Shown: positions 1 through 7,054 of the stretch, piece by piece
How the letters are laid out: each line of letters opens with the position of its first letter
Numbering within the stretch: the first letter of the stretch is position 1
Assembly (NCBI GenBank): GCA_945860425.1
Contig: CAMAQU010000080.1
Coordinates: forward strand, 1-7,289
DNA: 7,289 bases
Direction: 5' to 3'
Source: Sphingomonas paucimobilis
GTDB taxonomy: Bacteria > Pseudomonadota > Alphaproteobacteria > Sphingomonadales > Sphingomonadaceae
The notes under the pieces: model-generated
What the model was told of the DNA's origin: nothing
Databases searched by the model: none
The model's input: the letters and a program-made list of their open reading frames with translations, nothing else
Translations under genes and position numbers: made by a program

Positions 1-1705
1 AGCCGCCTTCAACGATGCTTTTGATCTCCTGATCGATCATCACCGCTGTCTCGTTGGACATTTGGCTGCCGCGGCTCCTCGAATAGCCGAGGAAAACCTC
101 CTCATCCGCTTCGGCATATTGCAGCGGGCCCAGCACATCGGACATGCCCCAGCGTGTGACCATGTCACGCGCGAGATTGGTCGCATATTGAATGTCGGAT
201 GACGCCCCTGATGAGACTTTGTCATAGCCAAAGATAATCTCTTCGGCGACGCGCCCACCCATTGAGACGGAGAGGTTGGCGTACATCTTATCCCGGTGAT
301 AGCTGTAATTATCCCTCTCTGGCAGGCGCATCACCATGCCGAGTGCGCGACCGCGCGGGATGATCGTCGCCTTATGGATCGGGTCAGACGCGGCTTCATG
401 GACAGAGACAATCGCGTGGCCGGCCTCATGATAGGCGGTCATGCGCTTTTCATCTTCGGTCATCACCATGGATTTGCGCTCTGCGCCCATCATGACCTTG
501 TCCTTGGCCTCTTCAAATTCGGCCATGGCGACCAGGCGCTTGCCCTTGCGCGCCGCCGTCAGCGCGGCTTCATTGACCAGATTGGCGAGATCCGCACCGG
601 AAAATCCGGGGGTTCCGCGCGCAATGACACGGGCATCCACATCGGGGGCCAGCGGCACCTTCTTCATGTGGACGGCCAAAATCTTTTCACGACCTTCAAT
701 ATCGGGACGCGGCACGACAACCTGTCGGTCAAAACGGCCCGGACGCAGCAAAGCGGGGTCGAGCACATCGGGGCGGTTGGTGGCGGCGATGATGATGATG
801 CCATCATTGGCCTCAAACCCATCCATCTCCACCAGCAGCTGGTTGAGCGTCTGTTCACGTTCATCATTGCCATTGCCGAGGCCTGCGCCACGATGACGGC
901 CAACGGCGTCGATTTCATCGATAAAGACGATGCACGGGGCGGATTTTTTGGCCTGTTCAAACATGTCGCGCACGCGGCTTGCGCCCACGCCCACGAACAT
1001 TTCGACAAAGTCAGAGCCGGAAATGGTGAAGAAAGGCACATTGGCTTCCCCCGCAATGGCGCGGGCGAGCAAGGTTTTCCCAGTGCCGGGGGAGCCGACG
1101 AGCAATGCGCCCTTGGGGATTTTGCCCCCAAGGCGAGAGAATTTGGACGGGTCTTTTAGAAAGTCGACAATTTCTTCAAGCTCTTCGCGGGCTTCATCAA
1201 TGCCGGCCACATCGTCAAAGGTGACGCGGCCTTGCTTTTCGGTCAGCATTTTGGCGCGGCTTTTGCCAAATCCCATCGCGCCAGAGCCTGCCCCCTTTTG
1301 CATCTGACGCATGATCAGGAAGCCAATGCCCAAGAACAATAGGATTGGGAGCGATTGATAGAGCAGGAATTGCAAAAAGCCGGGGCTTTCGGCCGGCCGG
1401 CCCGTAAATTCCACATCGGCTGCAATCATGCGCTGCGCAAATTGTGGGTCGGGCACGGCATAGGTGGTGAAGTCTTCGCCATTTTTGAGCGTGCCGGAAA
1501 TCACATCGCCCGATTGGACGACGGATTTGACGGAGCCTTGCTCCACGCGTGAGACAAAGTCTGAATAGGCCAGAGTGGTGCCAGACCCGCTGGAGCCCCG
1601 CCCTTCAAAAATCGAAACGAACAGCGCCAATGCCGCCAAAATTGCAACCCAGATGGCGAGGCTCCTCATCCAGGGGGACATTGTTGGGCCCTTGTCGTCG
1701 TTCAT
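1..1705 (-). CDS. ftsH: ATP-dependent zinc metalloprotease FtsH (C-terminus cut by window edge)
   Basis: Inner-membrane AAA+ protease that unfolds and degrades membrane and selected cytoplasmic proteins as a hexamer. About 568 residues are visible; the family is usually about 640, so the last part of the C-terminus lies beyond position 1. Order of parts: TM helix at about 14-33, short periplasmic domain, second TM helix at about 112-132, AAA+ ATPase, then M41 peptidase. Visible motifs are Walker A GSPGTGKT (204-211, catalytic K210), pore loop FVG at 237-239, Walker B IDE with D263/E264, arginine fingers R321 and R324, zinc-binding HEAGH at 426-430 and the third zinc ligand D504 in ASSDI. All key residues are present, so an active enzyme is expected. 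The second Walker A residue is Ser rather than the more usual Pro. The start is the ATG at 1705; ATGs at codons 9 and 13 are alternatives, but 1705 has a modest GAAAGG upstream. It lies 61 nt downstream of tilS. Confidence 0.97.
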   Translation of the reverse strand, partial: MNDDKGPTMSPWMRSLAIWVAILAALALFVSIFEGRGSSGSGTTLAYSDFVSRVEQGSVKSVVQSGDVISGTLKNGEDFTTYAVPDPQFAQRMIAADVEFTGRPAESPGFLQFLLYQSLPILLFLGIGFLIMRQMQKGAGSGAMGFGKSRAKMLTEKQGRVTFDDVAGIDEAREELEEIVDFLKDPSKFSRLGGKIPKGALLVGSPGTGKTLLARAIAGEANVPFFTISGSDFVEMFVGVGASRVRDMFEQAKKSAPCIVFIDEIDAVGRHRGAGLGNGNDEREQTLNQLLVEMDGFEANDGIIIIAATNRPDVLDPALLRPGRFDRQVVVPRPDIEGREKILAVHMKKVPLAPDVDARVIARGTPGFSGADLANLVNEAALTAARKGKRLVAMAEFEEAKDKVMMGAERKSMVMTEDEKRMTAYHEAGHAIVSVHEAASDPIHKATIIPRGRALGMVMRLPERDNYSYHRDKMYANLSVSMGGRVAEEIIFGYDKVSSGASSDIQYATNLARDMVTRWGMSDVLGPLQYAEADEEVFLGYSRSRGSQMSNETAVMIDQEIKSIVEGG

Positions 1706-1729
1706 AATCAATCTGCCTTTCAATTCCTC

Positions 1730-1757
1730 AAGATAGGCATGCCGGGCGTAATGACAA
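1730..1757 (-). promoter_or_regulatory. Possible sigma-70-type promoter for ftsH
   Basis: In the 61-nt gap between tilS and ftsH, the minus strand reads TTGTCA (1757-1752), a 16-bp spacer, then TATCTT (1735-1730). These match the TTGACA and TATAAT consensus at 5 of 6 and 4 of 6 positions. Transcription would start about 20 nt before the ftsH ATG and would give ftsH a supply independent of the tilS operon. This is a pattern match by eye. Such matches also arise by chance, and a heat-shock-type promoter, known for ftsH in other bacteria, was not clearly seen. Confidence 0.3.
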
Positions 1758-1766
1758 TGCGGCGAA

Positions 1767-2714
1767 TCATGAATTTCTTGAGATTGTCCGTGGGGGCGGT
1801 GCGGGTTGAAACGTCCATTGTGCGCCGCCTGAACATTTTATCCCAGCAAGCGTTGCTGTATTCCCGGTATTTAGACTGGCCAGCAGGCGCAGAACCTCAT
1901 CATCGCGGGGGTCCGCTGCGGGGTTGAGAGCTTGTAGACAAGCGATCAACAGGCGTCGCTGCAGCTCATAGGGCAGGCCTGCTATATCCAGCGTGATCCT
2001 GTCTGTCCCCATATCTGCGCGCTGGTCAAAAAGCTGCTGCGTGGTCCACTCCAGCGCGGCGTCTGCGGAGGCAAGGGCGGCGGCACTGCGCACGGCCGCC
2101 AATGGGTCCAGCCAATCGGCCTTGGCCAATGCAGCGCGCATCCGAGCCCGGTCATAGCGCGCATCGCGATTTGAGGGATCCTCCACCGCGTGCAGCCCGG
2201 CCTGTGCCACCAAGGCTTCAAGCTCTGCCTTGCGCCAGTTGAGCAGGGGGCGGGCAACAGCCTTGTTCTGTGGGCGGATGCCTGCCAGCCCAGCGACACC
2301 AGAGCCGCGATTGAGCCGCATCAGCAGTGTTTCCAACTGATCATCGGCATGATGTGCCGTCAGCAGCCAGCGGATGTTCTTGGCCGTGCCCCAGTCGTCC
2401 AAGGCCTGATAGCGGGCTTGGCGTGCCCAGCTGGAGGGGTTGCCCACCGGCCTATTGGTCAGAGTTAAAATGCTGTGGTCAACGCTCAGATCGGCGCAAA
2501 TTTGGGCAACAAAGCTGGCTTCGTCCGCCGCTTCGGGGCGCAGGCCATGGTCTACCGTTGCCGCGACAATGTCTGGCAGGCTGGCCTTGGCGAGCAACAG
2601 CAGGGCGAGGCTATCTGGCCCGCCGGAAATGGCCAGCCCGATCCGGCCCGTGGGGTTGGGCAAAAGGCCGGCCAGGTCTCGCGTGAAGCGTTGTGTGGCC
2701 GCCGGATCAATCAC
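1767..2714 (-). CDS. tilS: tRNA(Ile)-lysidine synthetase TilS, short form
   Basis: Cytoplasmic enzyme of the PP-loop ATPase family. It uses ATP and lysine to convert C34 of the CAU-anticodon tRNA-Ile to lysidine, so that the tRNA reads AUA and is charged with isoleucine. Visible motifs: PP-loop SGGPDS at 30-35, DHGLRPEA at 55-62, HHADDQLET at 121-129, RPLL at 155-158, and a DPSN...R.R stretch at 179-191. At 315 residues it is shorter than the roughly 430-residue E. coli type and ends after the region following the catalytic domain, so the separate C-terminal tRNA-binding domain seems absent. Short forms such as the Aquifex enzyme are known to work. The start is GTG (2714-2712), 15 nt after the cpoB TGA and without a clear Shine-Dalgarno. 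The cpoB stop codon is in the same frame as tilS, so no start upstream of it is possible. Translational coupling with cpoB is likely. Confidence 0.95.
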   Translation of the reverse strand: MIDPAATQRFTRDLAGLLPNPTGRIGLAISGGPDSLALLLLAKASLPDIVAATVDHGLRPEAADEASFVAQICADLSVDHSILTLTNRPVGNPSSWARQARYQALDDWGTAKNIRWLLTAHHADDQLETLLMRLNRGSGVAGLAGIRPQNKAVARPLLNWRKAELEALVAQAGLHAVEDPSNRDARYDRARMRAALAKADWLDPLAAVRSAAALASADAALEWTTQQLFDQRADMGTDRITLDIAGLPYELQRRLLIACLQALNPAADPRDDEVLRLLASLNTGNTATLAGIKCSGGAQWTFQPAPPPRTISRNS

Positions 2715-2729
2715 TTGGGCAAAGGTCGC

Positions 2730-3740
2730 TCAATTGCACTTGGCGTCGACGCGGCCCTTGGCAACACGGGCTTGCAGCTCACCTGCCGCAGTCGTGCCAT
2801 AGACATCTGCAAATTCATCATAAACCTTGCAGGCATCGGGCAGCTTCTTCAGCCGCGTCAGAGAAACACCCAAATAATAAAGGCTTTCCGCTGCACGCTC
2901 GCCTTTGGAGTTGCGGGTGTAGTTTTCGTAGAAAGCAACAGAGGCAAGGGCCGGCTTGCCCTCATCCAAATAGGCGCGGCCGAGCAGGTTTTGCGCATAG
3001 CTTGCGCGCCGATGGCGCGGGTATTTTGCCGCAAACTCTTTCAGCTTCGCTTGCGCTTCGGGGTAGAGCTTTGCCTGCCATAAGCGGAAGCCATAGCTAT
3101 AGGCATCTTCCGCCGCATCGCCCGATACGGGTACTTCAACGGCATCGACCAATGCTTTTCGGCTCGGATCATTTTTCGCCGCCGGGCCAGAGGCCTGGGC
3201 CGCAATGGGTGCCGCGCGCGTCGGGGTTGTGGTCGTTGGCGCGGGCCGCGGAGCCGGGGTTGGGGCGACCTGTGCCGGGCGGCTGGTCTGGGCCGGAACC
3301 TCCATCACAGCGGCGACAGGCGGGCTGCTCACAGCTGCCTCATTTTCGATCACCGTCACGGGTGGCGGCGGCTCCAACGCCTTAAGTCGGCTGTCTGTTG
3401 ATGTGGCCAGCGCTTTGACCGCGTCTTCAAGTTTGCGCAGCCGATTGCCATCTGTCTCCACCTGCCCTGTGAGCATCCGCAACTGCGACTCAAGGGCGTC
3501 CAGACGCGACGTCAGGTCGGTCAGCGGGGTTGTGGCTGCTGGCGCCGTTGGCCCGGCATCCCCAGTTACCAGTCCAATTTCAGGCTGCACCTGTGGAGCA
3601 CCCGGAAAGACCTTGCGCTGCACGGCGCGCATCTCGCGTTCCAGCTTATTGACCCGCAATTCGACTTCGTTGGACTGTGCCATCAGCGGCATAGAGGCCG
3701 CAGCAGACAGCAAGGCTACGGAAATCAAGGCAAAACGCAT
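2730..3740 (-). CDS. cpoB: Tol-Pal-associated cell division coordinator CpoB (YbgF)
   Basis: Predicted periplasmic protein. CpoB in E. coli links the peptidoglycan synthase PBP1B/LpoB with the Tol system during constriction; that role is transferred by family. From the start used here there is a signal peptide (Arg, hydrophobic core, cleavage probably near PLMA-QS), a short coiled coil with NKLEREMRAVQRKVF, and a second heptad-rich helix (SRLDALESQLRMLTGQV and onward). A long Pro/Ala/Thr-rich linker follows, then C-terminal TPR-like repeats beginning near EDAYSYGFRLWQAKLYPEA and running to the end. An in-frame ATG three codons upstream (3749) would give a 339-residue product. The ATG at 3740 is preferred because AGGGA sits 8 nt before it, while that same motif overlaps the upstream ATG. 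The gene lies between the RodZ-like gene and tilS; the usual tolQRAB-pal neighbours are absent on the upstream side. Confidence 0.92.
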   Translation of the reverse strand: MRFALISVALLSAAASMPLMAQSNEVELRVNKLEREMRAVQRKVFPGAPQVQPEIGLVTGDAGPTAPAATTPLTDLTSRLDALESQLRMLTGQVETDGNRLRKLEDAVKALATSTDSRLKALEPPPPVTVIENEAAVSSPPVAAVMEVPAQTSRPAQVAPTPAPRPAPTTTTPTRAAPIAAQASGPAAKNDPSRKALVDAVEVPVSGDAAEDAYSYGFRLWQAKLYPEAQAKLKEFAAKYPRHRRASYAQNLLGRAYLDEGKPALASVAFYENYTRNSKGERAAESLYYLGVSLTRLKKLPDACKVYDEFADVYGTTAAGELQARVAKGRVDAKCN

Positions 3741-3748
3741 TGTGAACA

Positions 3749-3753
3749 TCCCT
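3749..3753 (-). promoter_or_regulatory. Ribosome binding site that decides the cpoB start
   Basis: The minus strand reads AGGGA and then, after 8 nt, the ATG at 3740. The A at the end of this motif is also the first base of the ATG at 3749, which leaves no usable spacing for the upstream start. This supports initiation at 3740 and puts the signal peptide's Arg at residue 2. Confidence 0.6.
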
Positions 3754-3797
3754 GATAGATCAATTCTTATCGACTTTGGACCAGACCGGATGCGCGA

Positions 3798-4616
3798 TCA
3801 AGGCTGTGTCTGCGCAGGCGCCGATGTTGGGTCTGGCGCGGGGGCCGAAGGGCGCGCCGCAAGGGCCGCTGCAGATATGGGTATGTTCGAAAGTGTCTGG
3901 TTCGCCGGGCCTAGTGTAGGCACGGAGACCCCCCCAATTGTGACGGCAATCTGGTCTGCCCGGCCTGTGCGGATCATTGGCCCATTTGCATCGGGGGGAA
4001 CCGGATAGCTCTCGCCCTTTTTAAGGATGCCTTGGAACAGGACCTTGTCGGTCTTGTCGTAAATCCTGACCCAGACATCATCAATGGCCATGAGCAGCAC
4101 CGGCCCGGTCGACAGCGGTGCAGCGATGGGCGCTGCCGCCGGACGGACAGGCGCCGCCGGACGCGGGGCTACGGGAGCTTGTTCAACCTTTGCTATTTGC
4201 GGATCAAATAAGGTGCTGCGCCATAGGCCATAGCCGCCAACAAATGCCAGCATGATGAGGGCAGCCGTCCAAGCCAACCATTTCGGCGGGATTCGGGCCG
4301 GATCGGCAACATTGTCGCCAGATGCCGCCGTCCAGCTGTCCTGATCGCGGCCCAGCTCAACGCGCAAATCCCGGATCAGGGTGACTTCGTCTTCCCCCAC
4401 AATACGGGCAAAGGCGCGGACAAATCCTGTCGCATAGGTGAAGGAGGGCAAGGTCGAAAAATCATTCGATTCAATGGCTTCCAAATGACGAAGAGGAACG
4501 CGGGTCTTATCTGCGATATCAGACAGGTTGAGCCCTGCCGCCAAGCGCGCGGCGCGAAGCCGATCGCCAACACGGTCAAGTGCCAACATGGGGGCGTCTG
4601 TCAGTGCGTCCGACAT
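3798..4616 (-). CDS. RodZ-like helix-turn-helix membrane protein (HTH - TM - DUF4115)
   Basis: This is a 272-residue bitopic membrane protein with the architecture of RodZ, the factor that tethers MreB filaments to the inner membrane in rod-shaped cells. An N-terminal Xre/HTH_25-type domain at about 12-85 carries GDRLRAARLAAGLNLSDIAD and, after the helix pair, the family signature LPSFTYATGFVRAFARIVG (56-74). A single TM helix spans about 112-132 (WLAWTAALIMLAFVGGYGLW). A Pro/Ala-rich periplasmic linker (147-170) leads to a beta-rich DUF4115-like domain at about 171-245 with DVWVRIYDKTDKVLFQGIL, and a low-complexity Pro/Ala tail closes the protein. The start ATG at 4616 has GGAA 6 nt upstream. 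It is 103 nt downstream of ptsP and 57 nt upstream of cpoB. Many sphingomonads are not strongly rod-shaped, so a true MreB-partner role is an inference; a role as a membrane-bound regulator is the alternative. Confidence 0.87.
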   Translation of the reverse strand: MSDALTDAPMLALDRVGDRLRAARLAAGLNLSDIADKTRVPLRHLEAIESNDFSTLPSFTYATGFVRAFARIVGEDEVTLIRDLRVELGRDQDSWTAASGDNVADPARIPPKWLAWTAALIMLAFVGGYGLWRSTLFDPQIAKVEQAPVAPRPAAPVRPAAAPIAAPLSTGPVLLMAIDDVWVRIYDKTDKVLFQGILKKGESYPVPPDANGPMIRTGRADQIAVTIGGVSVPTLGPANQTLSNIPISAAALAARPSAPAPDPTSAPAQTQP

Positions 4617-4639
4617 GGTGCGTTCCGCATTCCCTCAAT

Positions 4640-4652
4640 GTCCCATTGGGAC
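4640..4652. repeat. Perfect inverted repeat in the ptsP / RodZ-like gap
   Basis: GTCCCA-T-TGGGAC is a perfect palindrome with 6-bp arms around one central base, 24 to 36 nt upstream of the RodZ-like ATG. It could be an operator for a dimeric regulator or, in RNA, a 5-bp hairpin with a 3-nt loop in the leader. No U-run follows on the minus strand, so it does not look like an intrinsic terminator. The rest of the 103-nt gap (4617-4719) is AT-rich around 4653-4680 (with TATGTT and AAAATAAT on the minus strand), which may contain the promoter, but no convincing -35/-10 pair with correct spacing was found. Confidence 0.4.
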
Positions 4653-4719
4653 GATTATTTTGTCATGAGATAACATAGATTGGCGTGGCTGACGACTCGT
4701 TTGAGCGGCGACCAGCTCC

Positions 4720-6993
4720 CTATGCAATATCAACGGATTGGCTGCGCGCCCATTCACCTAGGGCGTCTCGTAAATTGCGCGGTGGATCGGCTAATAGCTT
4801 TTCCATCATGGGTTTGGCGGCGCTCAGATCAAGCGATCGGACCATGGCCTTTACAGGCGGTATCGCCGCTGGCGTGATGGACAGCCGTTCAAAGCCAATG
4901 GCAAGCAAGGCCATGGCTTCGAGCGCGCGGCCACCCATTTCACCGCAGATCGTCACAGGCGTATTGGACTCCCGACAGGCGATCAGTACGCGCCGCAAGA
5001 ACCGCAATATGGCCGGGGACAGCCAGTCATACCGCTCTGCCAATTTCGGGTTGGCGCGGTCTGCGGCAAAAAGAAATTGGGTCAGGTCATTGGTGCCGAT
5101 CGACACAAAATCAACCTTGGGCAAGAGCACATCGAGCATCTCAGCAAGCGCTGGAACTTCCAGCATCGTGCCATAGTGGATGCGCGAGGGAAGCTGGCGG
5201 CCTTGTTTGGCGATCCAGTCCCGCTGGCGCTCAAAAATAGCCTTGGCCTCTTCAAATTCCCAAGGCTCTGACACCATTGGGAACATCACATTGAGGGTGC
5301 GGCCAGCGGCCGCTTCCAACAGCGCGCGGGCTTGCGCCTTCATCAGGCCATCGCGTTCCAGCGCCAGGCGCAGGGCGCGCCATCCCATGGCCGGATTTTC
5401 TTCCACATGCCCATCAAAGCGCAGATAGGGGAGGGCTTTGTCCCCCCCGATATCGACAGTGCGGAAAACCACGGGGCGGTCGCCCGACGCGTCTAGCACA
5501 TCGCGATAAAGGCGCTGTTGGCGCTCCCGCTGCGGCATGGTCGCGGACACCAAAAACTGAAACTCTGTACGGAACAGGCCAATGCCATCTGCCCCTGTCA
5601 CGTCCAGCTGGCCAATATCATCGCGCAAGCCCGCATTGACCATCAAGGTGATGCGGGTGTCGTCCTTTGTAACCGGCGGTTGCGAACGCAAGGCCGCATA
5701 GCCGGCCCGGCGCTTTTGCGATGCTTGAAGCCGGCTTTCAAAGGCCTGCTCCATGGCCGGGCTGGGACGCACAAAGGCGGCTGACTGCCCGGCGTCGAGC
5801 AGAACAAGATCGCCCTCCCCAATCATCCGCCGCACGCCCTTCACGCGGCCCAGAACGGGAACGCCCATGGCGCGCGCCACAATGGTGACGTGCGCGGTCA
5901 GCGACCCTTCTTCCAGGATCACGCCTTTCAAGCGCCGCCGATCATATTCCAAAAGCTCGGCGGGCCCCAAATTGCGGGCAATCAAAATCGTGTCCTGCCG
6001 CAAGCCTGCTTGTGCCGCTGAGCCAAGCTGGCCAGAGACAATCCGAAGCAGCCGATTGGCCATATCCTCCAGATCATGCATCCGGTCTGCCAGCAATGGA
6101 TCGTCAATTTGGCGCATCCGCATCCGGGTGCGTTGCTGCACGCGTTCGATTGCGGCCTCTGCTGTTAGGCCGCTGTCGATGGCCTCATTGATGCGCCGCC
6201 GCCAGCCTTCATCATAGGCGAACATCTTGTACATTTCGAGGACTTCGCGATGTTCGCCCTCAACGCCAAATTCGGCTTCGCTCGCCATGCGCTCAATCTG
6301 TTCACGCATCTTATCAAAGGCGGCGTAAACGCGGTGCCGCTCAGCTTCGATATCTTCGGCAACTGTATGCTCAATCGTGACACGCGGCTGGTGAAACACG
6401 GCATAGCCAGACGCCATGCCATCGACGAGCTTTAGGCCAGACAGGCGCTGGGCCGTTGTATCTTGAATCTTGCTGCCGCGCCGTTCGGCATTGTCGATTA
6501 GGCCGGCATTGGCGATCAGTTCCGACAGCACCATGGCCACCGTCTGAAGCGCCTCAATTTCCAGCTCTTCATATTTGCGCGATTCGATGTGCTGAACGCA
6601 TAAGACGCCAACAGCGTCTTCTTTGCGGATGATCGGCACACCTGCAAAGCTATGAAACAGGTCTTCGCCCGTTTCCGGCTTATAGGCAAAATCAGGGTGG
6701 CTGGTGGCTTCATCCAGATTGAGCGTCGCCATTTGTTCGGCAATCGTGCCGACAAGCCCTTCACCCATGGCGAGCCGCGTCACGTGCACAGCCTCTTGCT
6801 TCAGCCCCTTGGTTGCGAACAATTCCAACAGGCCATCGCGGCGCAGATAGATGGAGCAGACTTCGCTTTTCAGCACGCCGGCAATGGTTGCCACCACTTG
6901 GTTGAGTTTCGCCTGCGCACTGGTGCGCGACGCCATCACTTCGTGAAGGCGGATTAAAATCTCCCGCGAGGCAGAGGCGGCACTTATGGGCAT
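4720..6993 (-). CDS. ptsP: Phosphoenolpyruvate-protein phosphotransferase PtsP (enzyme I-Ntr)
   Basis: First enzyme of the nitrogen-type PTS: it takes phosphate from phosphoenolpyruvate onto a histidine and passes it to NPr (PtsO) and then EIIA-Ntr (PtsN), a regulatory rather than sugar-importing chain in the cytoplasm. The 757 residues fit the family. The GAF domain (about 27-165, with SEVCSIYLRRDG and GVLCVQH) is what separates PtsP from sugar-type PtsI; in studied relatives it senses glutamine. The helical NPr-binding region (about 190-310) follows. The swivelling phosphohistidine domain has TAHVTIVARAMGVPVLG with H368. The PEP-binding TIM barrel (about 430-725) shows GIGLFRTEF (470-478), TVDIGGDKALPY (512-523), MLEVPA (610-615), SIGTNDLTQF (631-640) and CGEMGG with catalytic C683. 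The ATG at 6993 lacks a clear Shine-Dalgarno, but the sequence right after it (SREILIRLHEVM) matches the usual family N-terminus. In many alphaproteobacteria lysC precedes ptsP; here a different gene does. Confidence 0.96.
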   Translation of the reverse strand: MPISAASASREILIRLHEVMASRTSAQAKLNQVVATIAGVLKSEVCSIYLRRDGLLELFATKGLKQEAVHVTRLAMGEGLVGTIAEQMATLNLDEATSHPDFAYKPETGEDLFHSFAGVPIIRKEDAVGVLCVQHIESRKYEELEIEALQTVAMVLSELIANAGLIDNAERRGSKIQDTTAQRLSGLKLVDGMASGYAVFHQPRVTIEHTVAEDIEAERHRVYAAFDKMREQIERMASEAEFGVEGEHREVLEMYKMFAYDEGWRRRINEAIDSGLTAEAAIERVQQRTRMRMRQIDDPLLADRMHDLEDMANRLLRIVSGQLGSAAQAGLRQDTILIARNLGPAELLEYDRRRLKGVILEEGSLTAHVTIVARAMGVPVLGRVKGVRRMIGEGDLVLLDAGQSAAFVRPSPAMEQAFESRLQASQKRRAGYAALRSQPPVTKDDTRITLMVNAGLRDDIGQLDVTGADGIGLFRTEFQFLVSATMPQRERQQRLYRDVLDASGDRPVVFRTVDIGGDKALPYLRFDGHVEENPAMGWRALRLALERDGLMKAQARALLEAAAGRTLNVMFPMVSEPWEFEEAKAIFERQRDWIAKQGRQLPSRIHYGTMLEVPALAEMLDVLLPKVDFVSIGTNDLTQFLFAADRANPKLAERYDWLSPAILRFLRRVLIACRESNTPVTICGEMGGRALEAMALLAIGFERLSITPAAIPPVKAMVRSLDLSAAKPMMEKLLADPPRNLRDALGEWARSQSVDIA

Positions 6994-7054
6994 GAGTCGG
7001 CGCTAGCAGTTTGTGGCGTCAGATGCCAACGTCAAGAAAATCGAATGCGGCAGC

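Noticed and set aside
296..1159. 287-residue plus-strand open frame opposite ftsH
   Set aside because: It lies wholly antisense to the strongly conserved FtsH ATPase and protease domains, is rich in His/Gly/Ala as expected of a mirror frame, and shows no motif of its own.
3200..3375. GC-rich repetitive-looking stretch inside cpoB
   Set aside because: It encodes the Pro/Ala/Thr-rich linker typical between the coiled coil and TPR parts of CpoB; there are no true tandem DNA repeats.
2475..3385. Plus-strand open frames over the tilS-cpoB junction
   Set aside because: They are antisense to well-supported genes, mutually overlapping in several frames and without coherent domains.
3205..4008. 267-residue plus-strand open frame spanning cpoB and the RodZ-like gene
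   Set aside because: Low-complexity Ala/Gly/Ser/Val translation produced by the Pro/Ala/Thr-rich linkers on the minus strand; it crosses two real genes and has no recognisable domain.
4686..4719. Possible terminator hairpin right after the ptsP stop
   Set aside because: The outer GCTG/CAGC pairing and the inner CTC/GAG pairing are joined only through mismatches and wobbles, and no U-run follows, so an intrinsic terminator cannot be supported.
6994..7054. Promoter for ptsP based on a TTGACG box (7035-7030)
   Set aside because: The -35-like box is good, but no reasonable -10 hexamer lies 16-18 bp downstream.
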